DNA from: an uncultured Lentisphaerota bacterium
GTDB taxonomy: Bacteria > Verrucomicrobiota > Kiritimatiellia > CAIQIC01
Direction of reading: 5' to 3'
Assembly: GCA_903889245.1 (NCBI GenBank)
Contig: CAISWQ010000093.1
Span: 1-60,752 of the forward strand
DNA: 60,752 nucleotides
The position numbers and the translations under genes are program-made. The first letter of the stretch is position 1. Every line of letters begins with the position of its first letter. Below are positions 51,908 through 60,752 of the stretch, one piece after another. The notes under the pieces are model-generated. The model was not told the DNA's origin and did no database searches. It saw only the letters and a program-made list of their open reading frames with translations.

Positions 51908-53269
51908 TCAAATGGCGTAGGCGGCGCGCATCGGGCGGGTGAGCATGCTGTTGGCGGTGGCATCGCCCACCACCTGCTCGGCCCTAGGGTCCCACACCAG
52001 CTTGCTGCGCCCCAGCCGGATGGCGATGTTCGCCAGGTGCGCGATGGTGATCGAGCGGTGCGCCACCTCCGCCGGCGTGATGGTCGGCTGGCCGTCATAG
52101 ATGCAGTCCACAAAGTTCCGCTCGTGGAGCTTGCTCTTATACAGATGGATTTCGTTGTCGCGAATCTTGTCCCGGCGCAGGTCGGCCGGCGTCATCTCCA
52201 GCTTTTCGCGGCTGACGAAAAGGCTGCGCCCGTTTTCGCCCTCGAAGAGCAGACCGTTCGGATGCTTGTCGGAAACATTGGCGCGGATCCCGTTGGCATA
52301 CACCACATCAAAGCTGTATTCGCTGGCCGTGTTATACAGCGCGGTCTGCGGCGGCAGCGACGCGCGGATGTTCTCGATCGCGACCGGCCCGGTGCCGTCC
52401 ATGCCGAGCGCCCATTGCATGATGTCCATGTGGTGCGCGCCCCAATCCGAAATCATCCCGCCGGAGTAATCCCAATTGTGCCGCCAGTTGAGCTGGCACA
52501 GCGCCGGGATATAGGGCCGCAGCGGCGCCGGCCCGAGCCAGAGATCATAGGCTAGCTCGCGCGGCGGCGTTTCCGGCTTGTTCCGCGCCCCGAGCTGTGA
52601 CCAGTCCTTATGCCCGCCCGGCAGCCCGATCTTGATACCCTGCAACTTGCCCAGCCGCCCGTTACGGATGAACTCCGCCGCCGTGCGGAAATACTCCGCG
52701 CTGCGCTGCTGGCTGCCGGTCTGCCACGTCACGCCCGCCTGCGCCACCTCGTCCACGATGCGCCGCCCCTCGCCGATCGTCAGCGCGAACGGCTTCTGGC
52801 CGTAGATGTGTTTCCCGCGCCGCGCCGCGTGGATCGCCACCGCGCAATGCCAGTGGTCGGGCGTGTTGATGTTGATCGCGTCAATGTCCTCGCGTTCGAG
52901 CATATCGCGGAAATCCTCATAGACCTTGCAGCCCTTGAACGCGCCGCTCGCCGCGCGCTGCGCATAATGCGCCTCAACGATTTTCTGCCCCACCAGCCGC
53001 CCACCATGCAATTCGCCCTGATAACTGTAGTTCGGCAGGTCACTGACGGGATCGGCGATGGCGACAATCTGGACGCGGTCATCGCTCAAGAAGTTCGGTG
53101 TCGTCGAATGCGCGATCGTGCCGAAGCCGACCAAGGCGAGATTCACGCGCTGTGACGGCGCGGGCCGCTTCGCGCTCCGCAGCGTGGTGCAGGAGGGCAA
53201 CGCCAAGCCCAGGGCGGCGGCGGCGGAGCCTTGCAGAAAACGACGGCGATTCAGGGCGTTCACGTTCAT
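51908..53269 (-). CDS. TAT-exported Gfo/Idh/MocA family oxidoreductase, 453 residues
   Basis: N-terminal twin-arginine signal (LNRRRFLQGSAAAALGLALPSC), with a possible lipoprotein Cys. A Rossmann domain (LALVGFGTIAHSTTPNFL), the NTPDHWHCAVAIHAARRGKHIY motif, EKP-like GQKPFA and a C-terminal domain with DWGAHHMDIMQWALG are typical of secreted PVC members acting on sugars or inositols. Substrate is unknown. ATG 53269. Confidence 0.92.
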   Translation of the reverse strand: MNVNALNRRRFLQGSAAAALGLALPSCTTLRSAKRPAPSQRVNLALVGFGTIAHSTTPNFLSDDRVQIVAIADPVSDLPNYSYQGELHGGRLVGQKIVEAHYAQRAASGAFKGCKVYEDFRDMLEREDIDAININTPDHWHCAVAIHAARRGKHIYGQKPFALTIGEGRRIVDEVAQAGVTWQTGSQQRSAEYFRTAAEFIRNGRLGKLQGIKIGLPGGHKDWSQLGARNKPETPPRELAYDLWLGPAPLRPYIPALCQLNWRHNWDYSGGMISDWGAHHMDIMQWALGMDGTGPVAIENIRASLPPQTALYNTASEYSFDVVYANGIRANVSDKHPNGLLFEGENGRSLFVSREKLEMTPADLRRDKIRDNEIHLYKSKLHERNFVDCIYDGQPTITPAEVAHRSITIAHLANIAIRLGRSKLVWDPRAEQVVGDATANSMLTRPMRAAYAI

Positions 53270-53332
53270 CGGATAATCCTTTCGTTCGCGGCGCAGTAAA
53301 GTCGTTCCGCCCCACCCCGTCAAGCATCCAGC

Positions 53333-53383
53333 GTTTCCAAGGATTGGAAACCGCGCGGGCTGATTTTTCCAAGCCTTGGAAAA
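53333..53383. repeat. Two TTTTCC-GGAAAA palindromes
   Basis: GTTTCCAAGGATTGGAAAC at 53333-53351 and TTTTCCAAGCCTTGGAAAA at 53365-53383; the second abuts the araA stop codon at 53384. Confidence 0.88.
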
Positions 53384-54880
53384 TTATCTGGCCAGCGCGT
53401 AGGCGGCTTCGTTCCAGCGCAGCTCCTGCTTGATGCCGGAGAGCGTGGCCTCGGCGCCGATGCGGACGAACTCGATACCGGCCATCTCGGCGAACAGCTC
53501 CAGCACCGATGCGGGGAACGCCTGTGTGAAGCCGGTATGGTGCGCGCCGCCGGCATAGATCCAAGAGGCTGCGGCAATCTTGAGATTCGGCAGCGGCTCC
53601 CAGACGGCACGAGCGACCGGCAGCTTGGGCAACGGCTGCGCAGGTTTGACGCACTCGACTTCGTTGACGATCAGGCGGAAGCGGTTGCCCATGTCAATGA
53701 GCGACGCATTCAACCCCGCACCGGCGGGCACATTGAATACGAGCCGCGCGGGATCGGCCTTGCCGCCGATACCAAGCGGATGAATTTCCAGCGAGGGTTT
53801 GCCAGCGGCGATGCTCGGACAGACTTCGAGCATGTGCGCACCGAGCACCTGCATCTTGCCAGGCACAAGATGATAGGTGTAGTCCTCCATGAACGAGGTG
53901 CCACCCTTGAGCCCGGCAGCCATCACCTTCATTGCGCGGACGAGCGCGGCGGTTTTCCAGTCTCCCTCCGCGCCGAAGCCGAAGCCCTCGGCCATCAGCC
54001 GTTGCACCGCGAGACCGGGCAACTGTTCCAACCCGTGCAAATCCTCGAACGTGGTGGTGAACGCCTTGAAGCCGCCCTCTTGCAGAAACGCGCGCAGGCC
54101 GAGTTCGATCTTCGCGGCGACGCGTAAGTTCTCCGCGCCGGCCGCGCCCTTGGCGCCGGGGCCGAGTTTGTACGCGGCGGAATATTCCTTCACCAGTTGC
54201 GTGATCTCGGCCGCGCTCACGGCCTTGACGCGCTTGACCAAATCGCCGACGCCATATCCACTGACGGAATAACCAAGGCGAATCTGCGCCTCGACCTTGT
54301 CGCCCTCGGTGACGGCGACCTCGCGCATGTTGTCGCCGAAGCGGGCAATACGTCCGCCCTGCGCATCGGCCCACGCGGCGGCAGCGCGCGTCCACCAGCC
54401 GATTTCTTCCTGAACATCGGCGTCTTCCCAATAACCGACGACGACCGCGCGCTGCTTGCGCAGGCGCGAGCAGATGAAGCCGAACTCGCGGTCGCCGTGC
54501 GCGGCCTGGTTGAGGTTCATGAAGTCCATGTCAATCGAGGCCCACGGGATTTCGCGATTCGCCTGCGTATGCAAATGCAGGAACGGCTTGCGCAGACTGG
54601 TGAGTCCCGCGATCCACATCTTCGCCGGCGAGAAGGTATGCATCCAACAGATGAGGCCGATGCAATCCGGCGCGTTGTTGGCTTCGCGGCAAAGCTGCGT
54701 GATGGCGTCGGGCGTGACGAGCACCGGCTTGAAGACCACCTGCACCGGCACGTCCTTCGCCTTGTTGAGTGTCGCGGCGATGCGCTGGGAATTCGCGGCG
54801 ACCTTCTTCAAGGTCTCCGGTCCGTAAAGATGCTGACTGCCGGTGACAAACCAGACTTCCAATTTCTTCAGCTCGGTCAT
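53384..54880 (-). CDS. araA: L-arabinose isomerase
   Basis: 498 residues, normal for the family. N-terminal [20 protein letters not shown], metal ligands in the [11 protein letters not shown] and [13 protein letters not shown] segments, and [10 protein letters not shown] near the C-terminus. It converts L-arabinose to L-ribulose. It is divergent from the symporter and xylA, with araB and araD absent from the window. Confidence 0.97.
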   Translation of the reverse strand: MTELKKLEVWFVTGSQHLYGPETLKKVAANSQRIAATLNKAKDVPVQVVFKPVLVTPDAITQLCREANNAPDCIGLICWMHTFSPAKMWIAGLTSLRKPFLHLHTQANREIPWASIDMDFMNLNQAAHGDREFGFICSRLRKQRAVVVGYWEDADVQEEIGWWTRAAAAWADAQGGRIARFGDNMREVAVTEGDKVEAQIRLGYSVSGYGVGDLVKRVKAVSAAEITQLVKEYSAAYKLGPGAKGAAGAENLRVAAKIELGLRAFLQEGGFKAFTTTFEDLHGLEQLPGLAVQRLMAEGFGFGAEGDWKTAALVRAMKVMAAGLKGGTSFMEDYTYHLVPGKMQVLGAHMLEVCPSIAAGKPSLEIHPLGIGGKADPARLVFNVPAGAGLNASLIDMGNRFRLIVNEVECVKPAQPLPKLPVARAVWEPLPNLKIAAASWIYAGGAHHTGFTQAFPASVLELFAEMAGIEFVRIGAEATLSGIKQELRWNEAAYALAR

Positions 54881-55043
54881 GGCGTTCCCTTTCTACTTTT
54901 TTAGCGCGCGGGGATATTTGTGCTTGCCTTGCTTTTTTAACAAGCCTAAAAAGCGCGCGTTCGCGATTTTCCTGCCGGACTGGCGCGGCGTCGGGCGGGA
55001 TGGTGTGAGCCGCGGTCAACGCAAAACCGAAAGCGGGGCGAGC
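54881..55043. promoter_or_regulatory. Divergent control region between araA and the symporter-xylA operon
   Basis: AT-rich 163 bp. CTTTTTTAG (54896-54904) and CTAAAAAG (54946-54953) are inverted, about 40 bp apart, and GCTTG/CAAGC (54922-54926, 54941-54945) lie between them. This arrangement suits a sugar-responsive regulator binding between divergent promoters. The regulator is not identified. Confidence 0.4.
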
Positions 55044-56876
55044 ATGATACATCCTGGTGCAATGCTGGCGGCGGCCACGGCGGCGTCCGGTGCGGCCAAG
55101 ACAACATTGGGCGCTCTCGACTGGGTGGCGATTGCCCTGTATTTCGCCATTCTACTCGGCGTGGCCACGTGGGTTGTCCGGCGTCGGAAGGACAACGCGG
55201 CCGATTATTTTCTCGCCGGCCGCAATCTGGGTTGGTGGGTGATCGGCGCCTCGATCTTCGCCTCGAATATCGGTTCCGAGCACATCGTCGGCCTCGCCGG
55301 TTCTGGCGCGAAGGATGGCGTCGCCCTCGCCCACTACGAACTACACGCGTGGTGCCTGCTCGTGCTCGCGTGGGTCTTTGTGCCGTTCTACGCGCGCTCG
55401 CTCGTGTTCACGATGCCTGAATTTCTGGAGCGCCGCTTCTGCACGCAATCGCGCTACGTCCTTTCCATCGTCTCGCTCATCACGTTCATCGTCTCCAAGA
55501 TCGCGGTCGGCATCTTTGCCGGTGGCGTGGTCTTCGCGACGCTGCTGCCGGAGATCCAGATCAACCTCGGCGGCCATGTGATTGATAGTTTCTGGATCGG
55601 CTCCGTCTCCGTCATCATCCTCACCGGCCTCTACACGATGCTCGGCGGCATGCGCGCGGTGGCCTATAACGACGCCGTGCAAGTGGTTGTCCTGATCGTC
55701 GGCTCCGCGCTGCTGACGATTTACGGGCTCGTGCAGCTCGGTGGGTGGCAGATTCTGAAGGAACTCTGCGGCTCAGAAATGTTCAACCTCTGGAAACCGC
55801 TCGTCCCCGCCGGGCAGACCGCGACGTGGGCGCCAATCATCGAGCGCGCCGCCGATGGCCAGATCGTGAAACAGGCGTGGTACTTCAACCAGAATTTCCC
55901 GTGGCTCGGCATGGCGATCTGCGCGCCGGTGATCGGCCTCTGGTATTGGTGCACCGATCAATACATCGTCCAGCGCGCGCTCGGCGCGCCGAACGAGAAG
56001 GTCGCGCGTCAGGGCAGCATCTTCGCCGCCTTCCTCAAGCTGTTCCCCGTCTATCTTTTCATCATCCCCGGCCTGATCTGCTTCGCGCTCGTCAAGAGCG
56101 GCAAAGTCCCCGGCTTGAGCGAGGCGTGGAATGCCGATCCCAACGCCGCGCAGGGCGCGTTCCCGCTGATGGTGAAATACCTGCTGCCGGAAGGCCTCCG
56201 TGGCATCGTCGTCGCCGGCCTGCTCTCGGCGCTGATGGGCTCGCTCGCCGGCGTCTTCAACGCCTGCTCGACACTCTTCACGGTGGACATCTATGAAAAG
56301 CTGCGTCCCAAGGCCAGCCAGCACGAGATCGTTCGCATGGGGCGCATCGCCACGGCGGTCATGGTACTGATCGCAATGGCGTGGATTCCCGTCGTCAAGG
56401 GCGCGTCCGGCCTCTACAACTATCTGCAGTCCATCCAAGGCTACCTCGCGCCGCCGATCTTCGTTGTCTTCTTCTTCGGCGTCTTTTGGAAACGGCTCAA
56501 CGCGAAGGGCTGCCTCTGGGCGATGGTCGTCGGCTTCGTCGTCGGCCTCTTCCGCATGTTGGTGGATACGCCCGTGACGATGAAGCTCGCCGGCTTCGAG
56601 CACGGCTACACCCAGGGCTCGTTCTTCTGGATCATCAACAACATCAACTTCCAGTATTTCAGTATCCTCATCACCCTGATTTCCGCCGTCGTCATGATCG
56701 TGGTCTCCTACCTGACCACGCCGCCCGATGAGAACCAGATCAAGGGCCTGACCTTTGCCACCGCGACGGCGGACGACAAAGCCAAGACCCGCGCGAGCTG
56801 GGGCGCCAAAGAAGTGCTCGCCTCGTGCGTCGTGATGGTCTTCATCATCGGCGCCTACATCTACTTCACCGGTTGA
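55044..56876 (+). CDS. Sodium:solute symporter family transporter, 610 residues
   Basis: About 13-14 membrane helices with SSS-family features: [40 protein letters not shown] (Na+ site region) and [14 protein letters not shown]. It resembles sugar symporters of the SGLT/SLC5 type. Next to xylA and araA it probably imports a pentose. ATG 55044 after AAGCGGGGCGAGC. Confidence 0.93.
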   Translation: MIHPGAMLAAATAASGAAKTTLGALDWVAIALYFAILLGVATWVVRRRKDNAADYFLAGRNLGWWVIGASIFASNIGSEHIVGLAGSGAKDGVALAHYELHAWCLLVLAWVFVPFYARSLVFTMPEFLERRFCTQSRYVLSIVSLITFIVSKIAVGIFAGGVVFATLLPEIQINLGGHVIDSFWIGSVSVIILTGLYTMLGGMRAVAYNDAVQVVVLIVGSALLTIYGLVQLGGWQILKELCGSEMFNLWKPLVPAGQTATWAPIIERAADGQIVKQAWYFNQNFPWLGMAICAPVIGLWYWCTDQYIVQRALGAPNEKVARQGSIFAAFLKLFPVYLFIIPGLICFALVKSGKVPGLSEAWNADPNAAQGAFPLMVKYLLPEGLRGIVVAGLLSALMGSLAGVFNACSTLFTVDIYEKLRPKASQHEIVRMGRIATAVMVLIAMAWIPVVKGASGLYNYLQSIQGYLAPPIFVVFFFGVFWKRLNAKGCLWAMVVGFVVGLFRMLVDTPVTMKLAGFEHGYTQGSFFWIINNINFQYFSILITLISAVVMIVVSYLTTPPDENQIKGLTFATATADDKAKTRASWGAKEVLASCVVMVFIIGAYIYFTG

Positions 56877-56901
56877 ACCAACGAACCCAAAGGAAAAGAA
56901 C

Positions 56902-58221
56902 ATGCCCAAGCTCATGCAGAAAGAATTCTTCCCCAAGGTCGGGAAGATCCAGTTCGAAGGCCCGAAGTCCAGGAATCCGCTCGCGTTCAAGTGGTATGAC
57001 GCCAACCGCAAGGTCAACGGCGTCGCTATGCGCGACTACATGCGCGTCGCCATCGCCTACTGGCACACGCTCTGCGGCGCCGGCGGCGATCCCTTCGGCC
57101 CCGGCACGAAGCAATTCCCGTGGGATGCCGCGGGCGACCTGACGAGCCGCAACCTCGCGCGGCTCGACGCCGCCTTCGAGTTCGCGAGCAAGCTCGGCGC
57201 GTCCTTCTACTGCTTCCACGATACCGACGTGGTCGGCGATGGCTCCGTCTTCGAGATCGAGCAGCGCCTCGCCGCGATGATCCCGGAGATGAAGGCCCGC
57301 CAGCGCGCGACCGGCGTCAAGCTCCTCTGGGGCACCGCCAACGTCTTCTCCAACCCGCGCTACATGAACGGCGCGGCGACCAACCCCGACTTCCGCGCCG
57401 CCGCCCACGCCGGCGTGCAGATCAAGAACGCGATTGACGCCACCATCGCCCTCGGCGGCACCAATTACGTCTTCTGGGGCGGCCGCGAAGGCTATATGAC
57501 GCTCCTGAATACCGATATGAAGCGCGAGAAGGATCACCTCGCGATGATGCTCACGATGGCCCGCGACTACGGCCGCAAGCAGGGCTTCAAGGGCGTCTAC
57601 CTGATCGAGCCGAAACCCAAGGAACCGACGAAGCATCAATATGACTTTGATTCCGAAACCGTCATCGGCTTCCTCCGCCACTATGGCCTCGCCAAGGACT
57701 TCAAGCTCAACATCGAGGTCAACCACGCGATCCTCGCCGCGCACACCTTCCAGCACGAACTCCAGTGCGCCGCCGATGCCGGACTCTTCGGCAGCATTGA
57801 CGCCAACAAGGGCGACTATCAGTGTGGCTGGGACACCGACGAGTTCCCGACCAACGTCGCCGAGACCACCGAGGCCATGCTCGTCATCATGCAGGCCGGC
57901 GGCTTCGGCAAGGGCGGCATCAACTTCGACGCCAAGACCCGCCGCAACAGCACCGATCTCGCGGACCTCTTCATCGCCCACATCGGCGGCATGGATACGT
58001 TCGCCCGCGCGCTGCTCGCGGCCGACCGCATCCTGAAGAGCTCGAAATACCTGGCGCTCCGCGCCAAGCGCTACACCTCGTTCGACAGTGGCGACGGCAA
58101 GAAGTTCGAGGCCGGCAAGCTCAAGCTCGCCGATTTGCGCGCCATCGCCGCCCAGGGCGAGCCCAAGCAGACCAGCGGCCAGCAGGAGCTCTACGAGCAG
58201 CTCATCAACAACAACATCTGA
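56902..58221 (+). CDS. xylA: Xylose isomerase
   Basis: 439 residues, as class II enzymes. His in [11 protein letters not shown] and the catalytic triad-like and metal-binding [20 protein letters not shown] and [18 protein letters not shown] segments are intact. It converts D-xylose to D-xylulose. AAAGGAAAAGAAC precedes the ATG, 25 bp after the symporter stop, so one operon. No xylB is seen. Confidence 0.97.
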   Translation: MPKLMQKEFFPKVGKIQFEGPKSRNPLAFKWYDANRKVNGVAMRDYMRVAIAYWHTLCGAGGDPFGPGTKQFPWDAAGDLTSRNLARLDAAFEFASKLGASFYCFHDTDVVGDGSVFEIEQRLAAMIPEMKARQRATGVKLLWGTANVFSNPRYMNGAATNPDFRAAAHAGVQIKNAIDATIALGGTNYVFWGGREGYMTLLNTDMKREKDHLAMMLTMARDYGRKQGFKGVYLIEPKPKEPTKHQYDFDSETVIGFLRHYGLAKDFKLNIEVNHAILAAHTFQHELQCAADAGLFGSIDANKGDYQCGWDTDEFPTNVAETTEAMLVIMQAGGFGKGGINFDAKTRRNSTDLADLFIAHIGGMDTFARALLAADRILKSSKYLALRAKRYTSFDSGDGKKFEAGKLKLADLRAIAAQGEPKQTSGQQELYEQLINNNI

Positions 58222-58237
58222 TCTCGTGCCCGCTCAA

Positions 58238-58277
58238 CCGGCCGGCCCGCCCCCGCGGTCCGGCCGGCTTCGTTTTC
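58238..58277 (+). terminator. Terminator after xylA
   Basis: CCGGCCGG at 58238-58245 pairs with CCGGCCGG at 58260-58267 through a GC-rich loop, followed by CTTCGTTTT. It lies 16 bp past the xylA stop. Confidence 0.72.
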
Positions 58278-58374
58278 CAAGCCATGCACAAACCTGCTGA
58301 CTTTCCTGCGCCGCTTTACCCTTCATTTCGCGGCGGTGGGATGCTTTAATCGCGGCCCAAAAAGGAATTTCATC

Positions 58375-59073
58375 ATGAAAGCAGAATTGATCGTCGCGCT
58401 GGATGTGCCGGATGTCGCCGCCGCCGTGGCCGCCGTGAAGAAGCTGCCGGCGGAGGTACAGTTCGTCAAAGTCGGGCTGGAACTGTTCGTAGCCGAAGGC
58501 CCCGACGTGCTCAAACCCATCGCCGCGCTCGGCAAGAAAATCTTCCTCGACCTCAAATTGCACGACATCCCGCGCACAGTGGAACGCGCGGTGCAGTCGG
58601 CGGCGCAGCACCACGTCTTTATGCTCACCCTGCATGCCGCCGGCGGGCGCGCGATGCTGCGCGCCGCGGCCGACGCCGCCCGTGAGGTCGGCCCCGCCGC
58701 GCCCAAGCTTGTCGCGGTGACGGTGCTGACCAGCCTCGACCAGGGCGACCTCAACGATCTCGGCGTCGCCCGTACGCCGGCGCAACAGGTGATGGCGCTC
58801 GGCGAGCTTGCCATCGGCAGCGGCGTGGATGGTTTGGTCTGTTCCGCACAGGAGGTCGGCGCGATGCGGCAGAAGCTTGGCCCGCAGCCGTTGCTGGTCA
58901 CGCCGGGTATCCGCCTGCCCAGCGACGCGATCGGCGATCAAAAGCGCGTCGCGACTCCCGCTAACGCCGTCAAGGATGGCTCGTCGTTCCTCGTCGTTGG
59001 CCGTCCGATTCTGGAAGCGGCTGATCCCGCTGCCGCCGCCCACGCCGTGCTGGCGGATATGCGGAAGACTTAA
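58375..59073 (+). CDS. pyrF: Orotidine 5'-phosphate decarboxylase
   Basis: 232 residues. DxKxxD motif LDLKLHDIP with the catalytic Lys and Asp, IVALDVPDV at the N-terminus, and TPGIRLPSD near the C-terminal phosphate-binding region. It makes UMP. ATG 58375. Separate from other pyr genes here. Confidence 0.97.
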   Translation: MKAELIVALDVPDVAAAVAAVKKLPAEVQFVKVGLELFVAEGPDVLKPIAALGKKIFLDLKLHDIPRTVERAVQSAAQHHVFMLTLHAAGGRAMLRAAADAAREVGPAAPKLVAVTVLTSLDQGDLNDLGVARTPAQQVMALGELAIGSGVDGLVCSAQEVGAMRQKLGPQPLLVTPGIRLPSDAIGDQKRVATPANAVKDGSSFLVVGRPILEAADPAAAAHAVLADMRKT

Positions 59074-59088
59074 CGCTCGGAGCTGCAG

Positions 59089-59166
59089 GTGGAACGCGAC
59101 CTCCGGGCGCGTTCAAACCGATGCCGTCCCAAAATGAATGAAGCGTGCCCGGAGGTCACGCTCCAC
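59089..59166. repeat. Long inverted repeat between convergent pyrF and the DUF1080-like gene
   Basis: GTGGAACGCGACCTCCGGGC (from 59089) pairs with GCCCGGAGGTCACGCTCCAC (ending 59166); the full arms are about 25 bp with a few mismatches. It belongs to the same loose family as the repeats at 3959 and 12222. It could act as a two-way terminator. Confidence 0.75.
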
Positions 59167-59191
59167 CCATTTCAGAATTGCGGCCGTTGAA

Positions 59192-59935
59192 TCATTCGGA
59201 CTTCGCCGGCGCCTTCTTGGCGGCGGCTTTCTTCTTGGCTGGCGCCTTGCCGGCAGGAGCGGGCAATGGCGCGAGTTTCTCGCCGGGCTTCGGCAGGGTC
59301 GCCTTCACCTTTTCCCAGTCGGGATTCAGCGTCGCCTCGCGGATGGAAAGATTGCGGAAGTCCACACTCTGGCCGCCCACCGTGAAGCCGGCCCCCACGC
59401 GCTCCTGCTTGAGCTTTTCCTCGCTGCCCCACGCCACAAGGTCATCCACCTTGCCGAGCAGGGTGTCGCCGACCATCTCCAGCCGCACCTTGTGCCACGC
59501 GCCGGGCGCGAAATCCACGGCGAAGCGCGCGAAGAGTACCGCCTTGTCCGGTCCCTCGTGATCGCCATCATCCTTCTGGATGGTGACGAACTTCGGCATG
59601 ATCGCGATCCGCGCCAGATGTCCCTTGGCCGCGTTGATGGAGAGGCTGGTACTCCGGCCGCCCTCAAACTTGCACTCAAACTCAATGACGAAATCCGCCA
59701 GCGTGTTCGGCAGGCGGATGACCGCGCCGTGTTTGTCTTCGGGCTTTTCGGAGCCACGCCAGACGCCGCCGGTCAGTTCCCACGCGCCCTTGGCGATCTT
59801 CCACGGCGCGCCGGGCGCGGCGTCGAGCTTGCTTTCGAGGATCGCCTTGCCGGGAACGGCGAGGAGCGGCTTGTCTTCGGCTTGAACGGCCAGCGTCACA
59901 GCGAGCGCACCGGCGGCGAACAGGACATGCTTCAT
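59192..59935 (-). CDS. Secreted DUF1080/LamG-like protein with a Lys-Ala-rich tail, 247 residues
   Basis: Signal peptide (MKHVLFAAGALAVTLAVQA). The body (about 30-200) is a concanavalin-like beta sandwich of the DUF1080 type (WELTGGVWRGSEKPEDKHGA, DFVIEFECKFEGG). The tail after 215 is Pro/Ala/Lys rich (APAKKKAAAKKAPAKSE), like a histone-H1 tail and unusual for an exported protein. It may bind polyanions at the surface; this is an inference. An upstream ATG at 59950 is possible. Confidence 0.8.
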   Translation of the reverse strand: MKHVLFAAGALAVTLAVQAEDKPLLAVPGKAILESKLDAAPGAPWKIAKGAWELTGGVWRGSEKPEDKHGAVIRLPNTLADFVIEFECKFEGGRSTSLSINAAKGHLARIAIMPKFVTIQKDDGDHEGPDKAVLFARFAVDFAPGAWHKVRLEMVGDTLLGKVDDLVAWGSEEKLKQERVGAGFTVGGQSVDFRNLSIREATLNPDWEKVKATLPKPGEKLAPLPAPAGKAPAKKKAAAKKAPAKSE

Positions 59936-60447
59936 GGTTATTCCTTTCATGGTGGCTGGTGCCCCGGCAGCGCCCTTGCGGGCGCGCTACGAACCACGTC
60001 TTCATGTGTCCTGCGGTTTGTAGCGCCGCCGCCAGGCGGTTGCTTGAGCCCCACCCACGGTTTGGCGTAACAACGCGCCAGCGGCCCCGATATTTCTTTT
60101 TGAATGTGGAAAGCAGGAAGGCAGAAAAAGAATCAGTCCGCTCACGCTTCTGTAGCGGCGACCTGTGGTCGCCGTCGGCGGGCCTAGCCCGCCGCTACAG
60201 GTGAACAGCGAAGACGGGAAGCCGCGAAGCCGGGCAGTTTATTTCGCGCCTTCCCGCCTGCGCTGTTCAAATTCTCCGCTCTTTCACCTGCAATCTTTCC
60301 CCGCTGCACCACCCTGCCGCGTACACCTTCGATGTTCGATGTTCAGTGTTCGCTGCCGGCCACGACGGAGCGTGGCCCTCCACACCAGAGGCAGGCCGCG
60401 CTCACTTCGTTCGCGCGGGTAAAAAGGAAAAGCGTAAAAAGAAGCCC
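59936..60447. repeat. Gene-free spacer with a three-hairpin element and nested palindromes
   Basis: No credible gene. At 60150-60200 an outer stem CTGTAGC/GCTACAG encloses two perfect hairpins (GGCGACC-tgt-GGTCGCC and CGGCGGGC-cta-GCCCGCCG). At 60198-60290 nested arms are CAGGTGAA/TTCACCTG outside and GAACAGCGAAGACGGGAAG with a complementary copy (17 of 19) inside. A half copy of the GTGGCCCTCCAC element is at 60364-60383. Confidence 0.7.
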
Positions 60448-60752
60448 TCAGCGCGGCAGCAACACCACCCGCAGGCCGATGAAGTCGTCCCGAATGCCGG
60501 GCCCGCCCCAGCCGCGGCTCGCAGACCGGCAGACCTCGGAATTGTAGTACCACGAACCGCCCCGCAAAACCCGGTACGACCCGGAATTCGGCCCCGTGGG
60601 ATCGGTCACCGCTCCATTGTTATATTGCCCAAACCAATCCTGACACCATTCCCAGACGTTCCCGTGCATGTCATAGAGGCCCCACCTGTTCGCCTCCTTC
60701 TCTCCCACCGCATGCGTTTTGTTCCCGCTATTGTCAACATACCATCCCACCC
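60448..60752 (-). CDS. Formylglycine-generating-enzyme-like (SUMF1) protein, partial
   Basis: The reading frame is open to the right edge of the window, so the N-terminus is missing. Visible C-terminal segment: [20 protein letters not shown], then [20 protein letters not shown] and [13 protein letters not shown]. These are the conserved C-terminal FGE-sulfatase/EgtB-type motifs. True sulfatase-activating enzymes keep two active-site Cys; only Cys in CRSAS is near the expected position here, so the activity is uncertain. Confidence 0.88.
   Translation of the reverse strand, partial: VGWYVDNSGNKTHAVGEKEANRWGLYDMHGNVWEWCQDWFGQYNNGAVTDPTGPNSGSYRVLRGGSWYYNSEVCRSASRGWGGPGIRDDFIGLRVVLLPR

Noticed and set aside
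54881-55043. Riboswitch in the araA/symporter region
   Set aside because: No known riboswitch core is visible; the region is short and its symmetry fits protein binding better.
60448-60752. Complete small gene at the right edge
   Set aside because: The frame stays open to the window end and the visible part is only the conserved C-terminal motifs, so the gene is truncated by the window.

Overview
This is a GC-rich, gene-dense bacterial chromosome segment. The gene content points to the PVC superphylum, most likely Verrucomicrobiota or Kiritimatiellota. Evidence: PEP-CTERM proteins (one a giant repeat protein), several outer-membrane beta-barrel proteins, Hanks-type kinases beside a GYF coiled-coil protein, a Thr-x-Arg repeat membrane protein, a fused LplT-PlsC-Aas enzyme, a GH106-like hydrolase, a TAT-exported Gfo/Idh/MocA oxidoreductase, a DUF1080-like protein and a formylglycine-generating-enzyme-like protein. 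This assignment is an inference from gene content; no rRNA is present.

Layout. 1-5 kb: a lysophospholipid transporter/acyltransferase/acyl-ACP synthetase fusion, two tiny genes and an N-terminally truncated small gene with a palindromic upstream site. 5-10 kb: an operon of two PEP-CTERM surface proteins. 10-17 kb: a repeat-filled spacer, a sigma-54 activator convergent with a kinase carrying leucine-rich and lectin-like domains, and two beta-barrel proteins. 17-26 kb: chorismate synthase, GNAT acetyltransferase coupled to a GH106-like hydrolase, thioredoxin, the Thr-x-Arg repeat protein, tRNA-Ser(GCU), acyl-ACP thioesterase, trpC and nicotinamidase. 26-30.6 kb: priA, mutY, endonuclease V and dCMP deaminase, all on the minus strand. 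30.7-36 kb: GYF coiled-coil protein, an unusual kinase, cobalamin adenosyltransferase and murB, the last three joined by ATGA overlaps. 36-47 kb: beta-barrel protein, larA, NHL-repeat protein, Skp-like chaperone, lactate-type permease coupled to glycerate kinase, and a GH42-like protein. 47-51 kb: nadD-rsfS, a UbiE-like methyltransferase and a MATE transporter. 50.6-51.3 kb: a two-domain winged-helix regulator gene whose start and stop codons both lie inside perfect palindromes. 51-60.7 kb: RRM protein, oxidoreductase, araA divergent from a sodium symporter and xylA, pyrF, a DUF1080-like protein and a partial FGE-like gene.

Two themes dominate the noncoding DNA. First, about 28 clear copies of the palindrome TTTTCCAAGGCTTGGAAAA occupy ten intergenic spots, singly or in clusters of up to five; at least two copies form textbook terminators, while others abut start or stop codons. 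Second, several other repeat classes share the gaps: a GTGGCCCTCCAC/GTGGAGGGACGCG inverted repeat (one copy inside a coding region), nested palindromes, a 21-bp quasi-palindromic tandem array and heptamer microsatellites.

Physiologically the window suggests an aerobic or microaerobic saccharolytic heterotroph that isomerises arabinose and xylose, handles lactate or glycolate-type acids, degrades rhamnose-containing glycans and decorates its surface by exosortase-type sorting. The exosortase itself is not in the window. No CRISPR array, rRNA, insertion sequence or prophage was seen.
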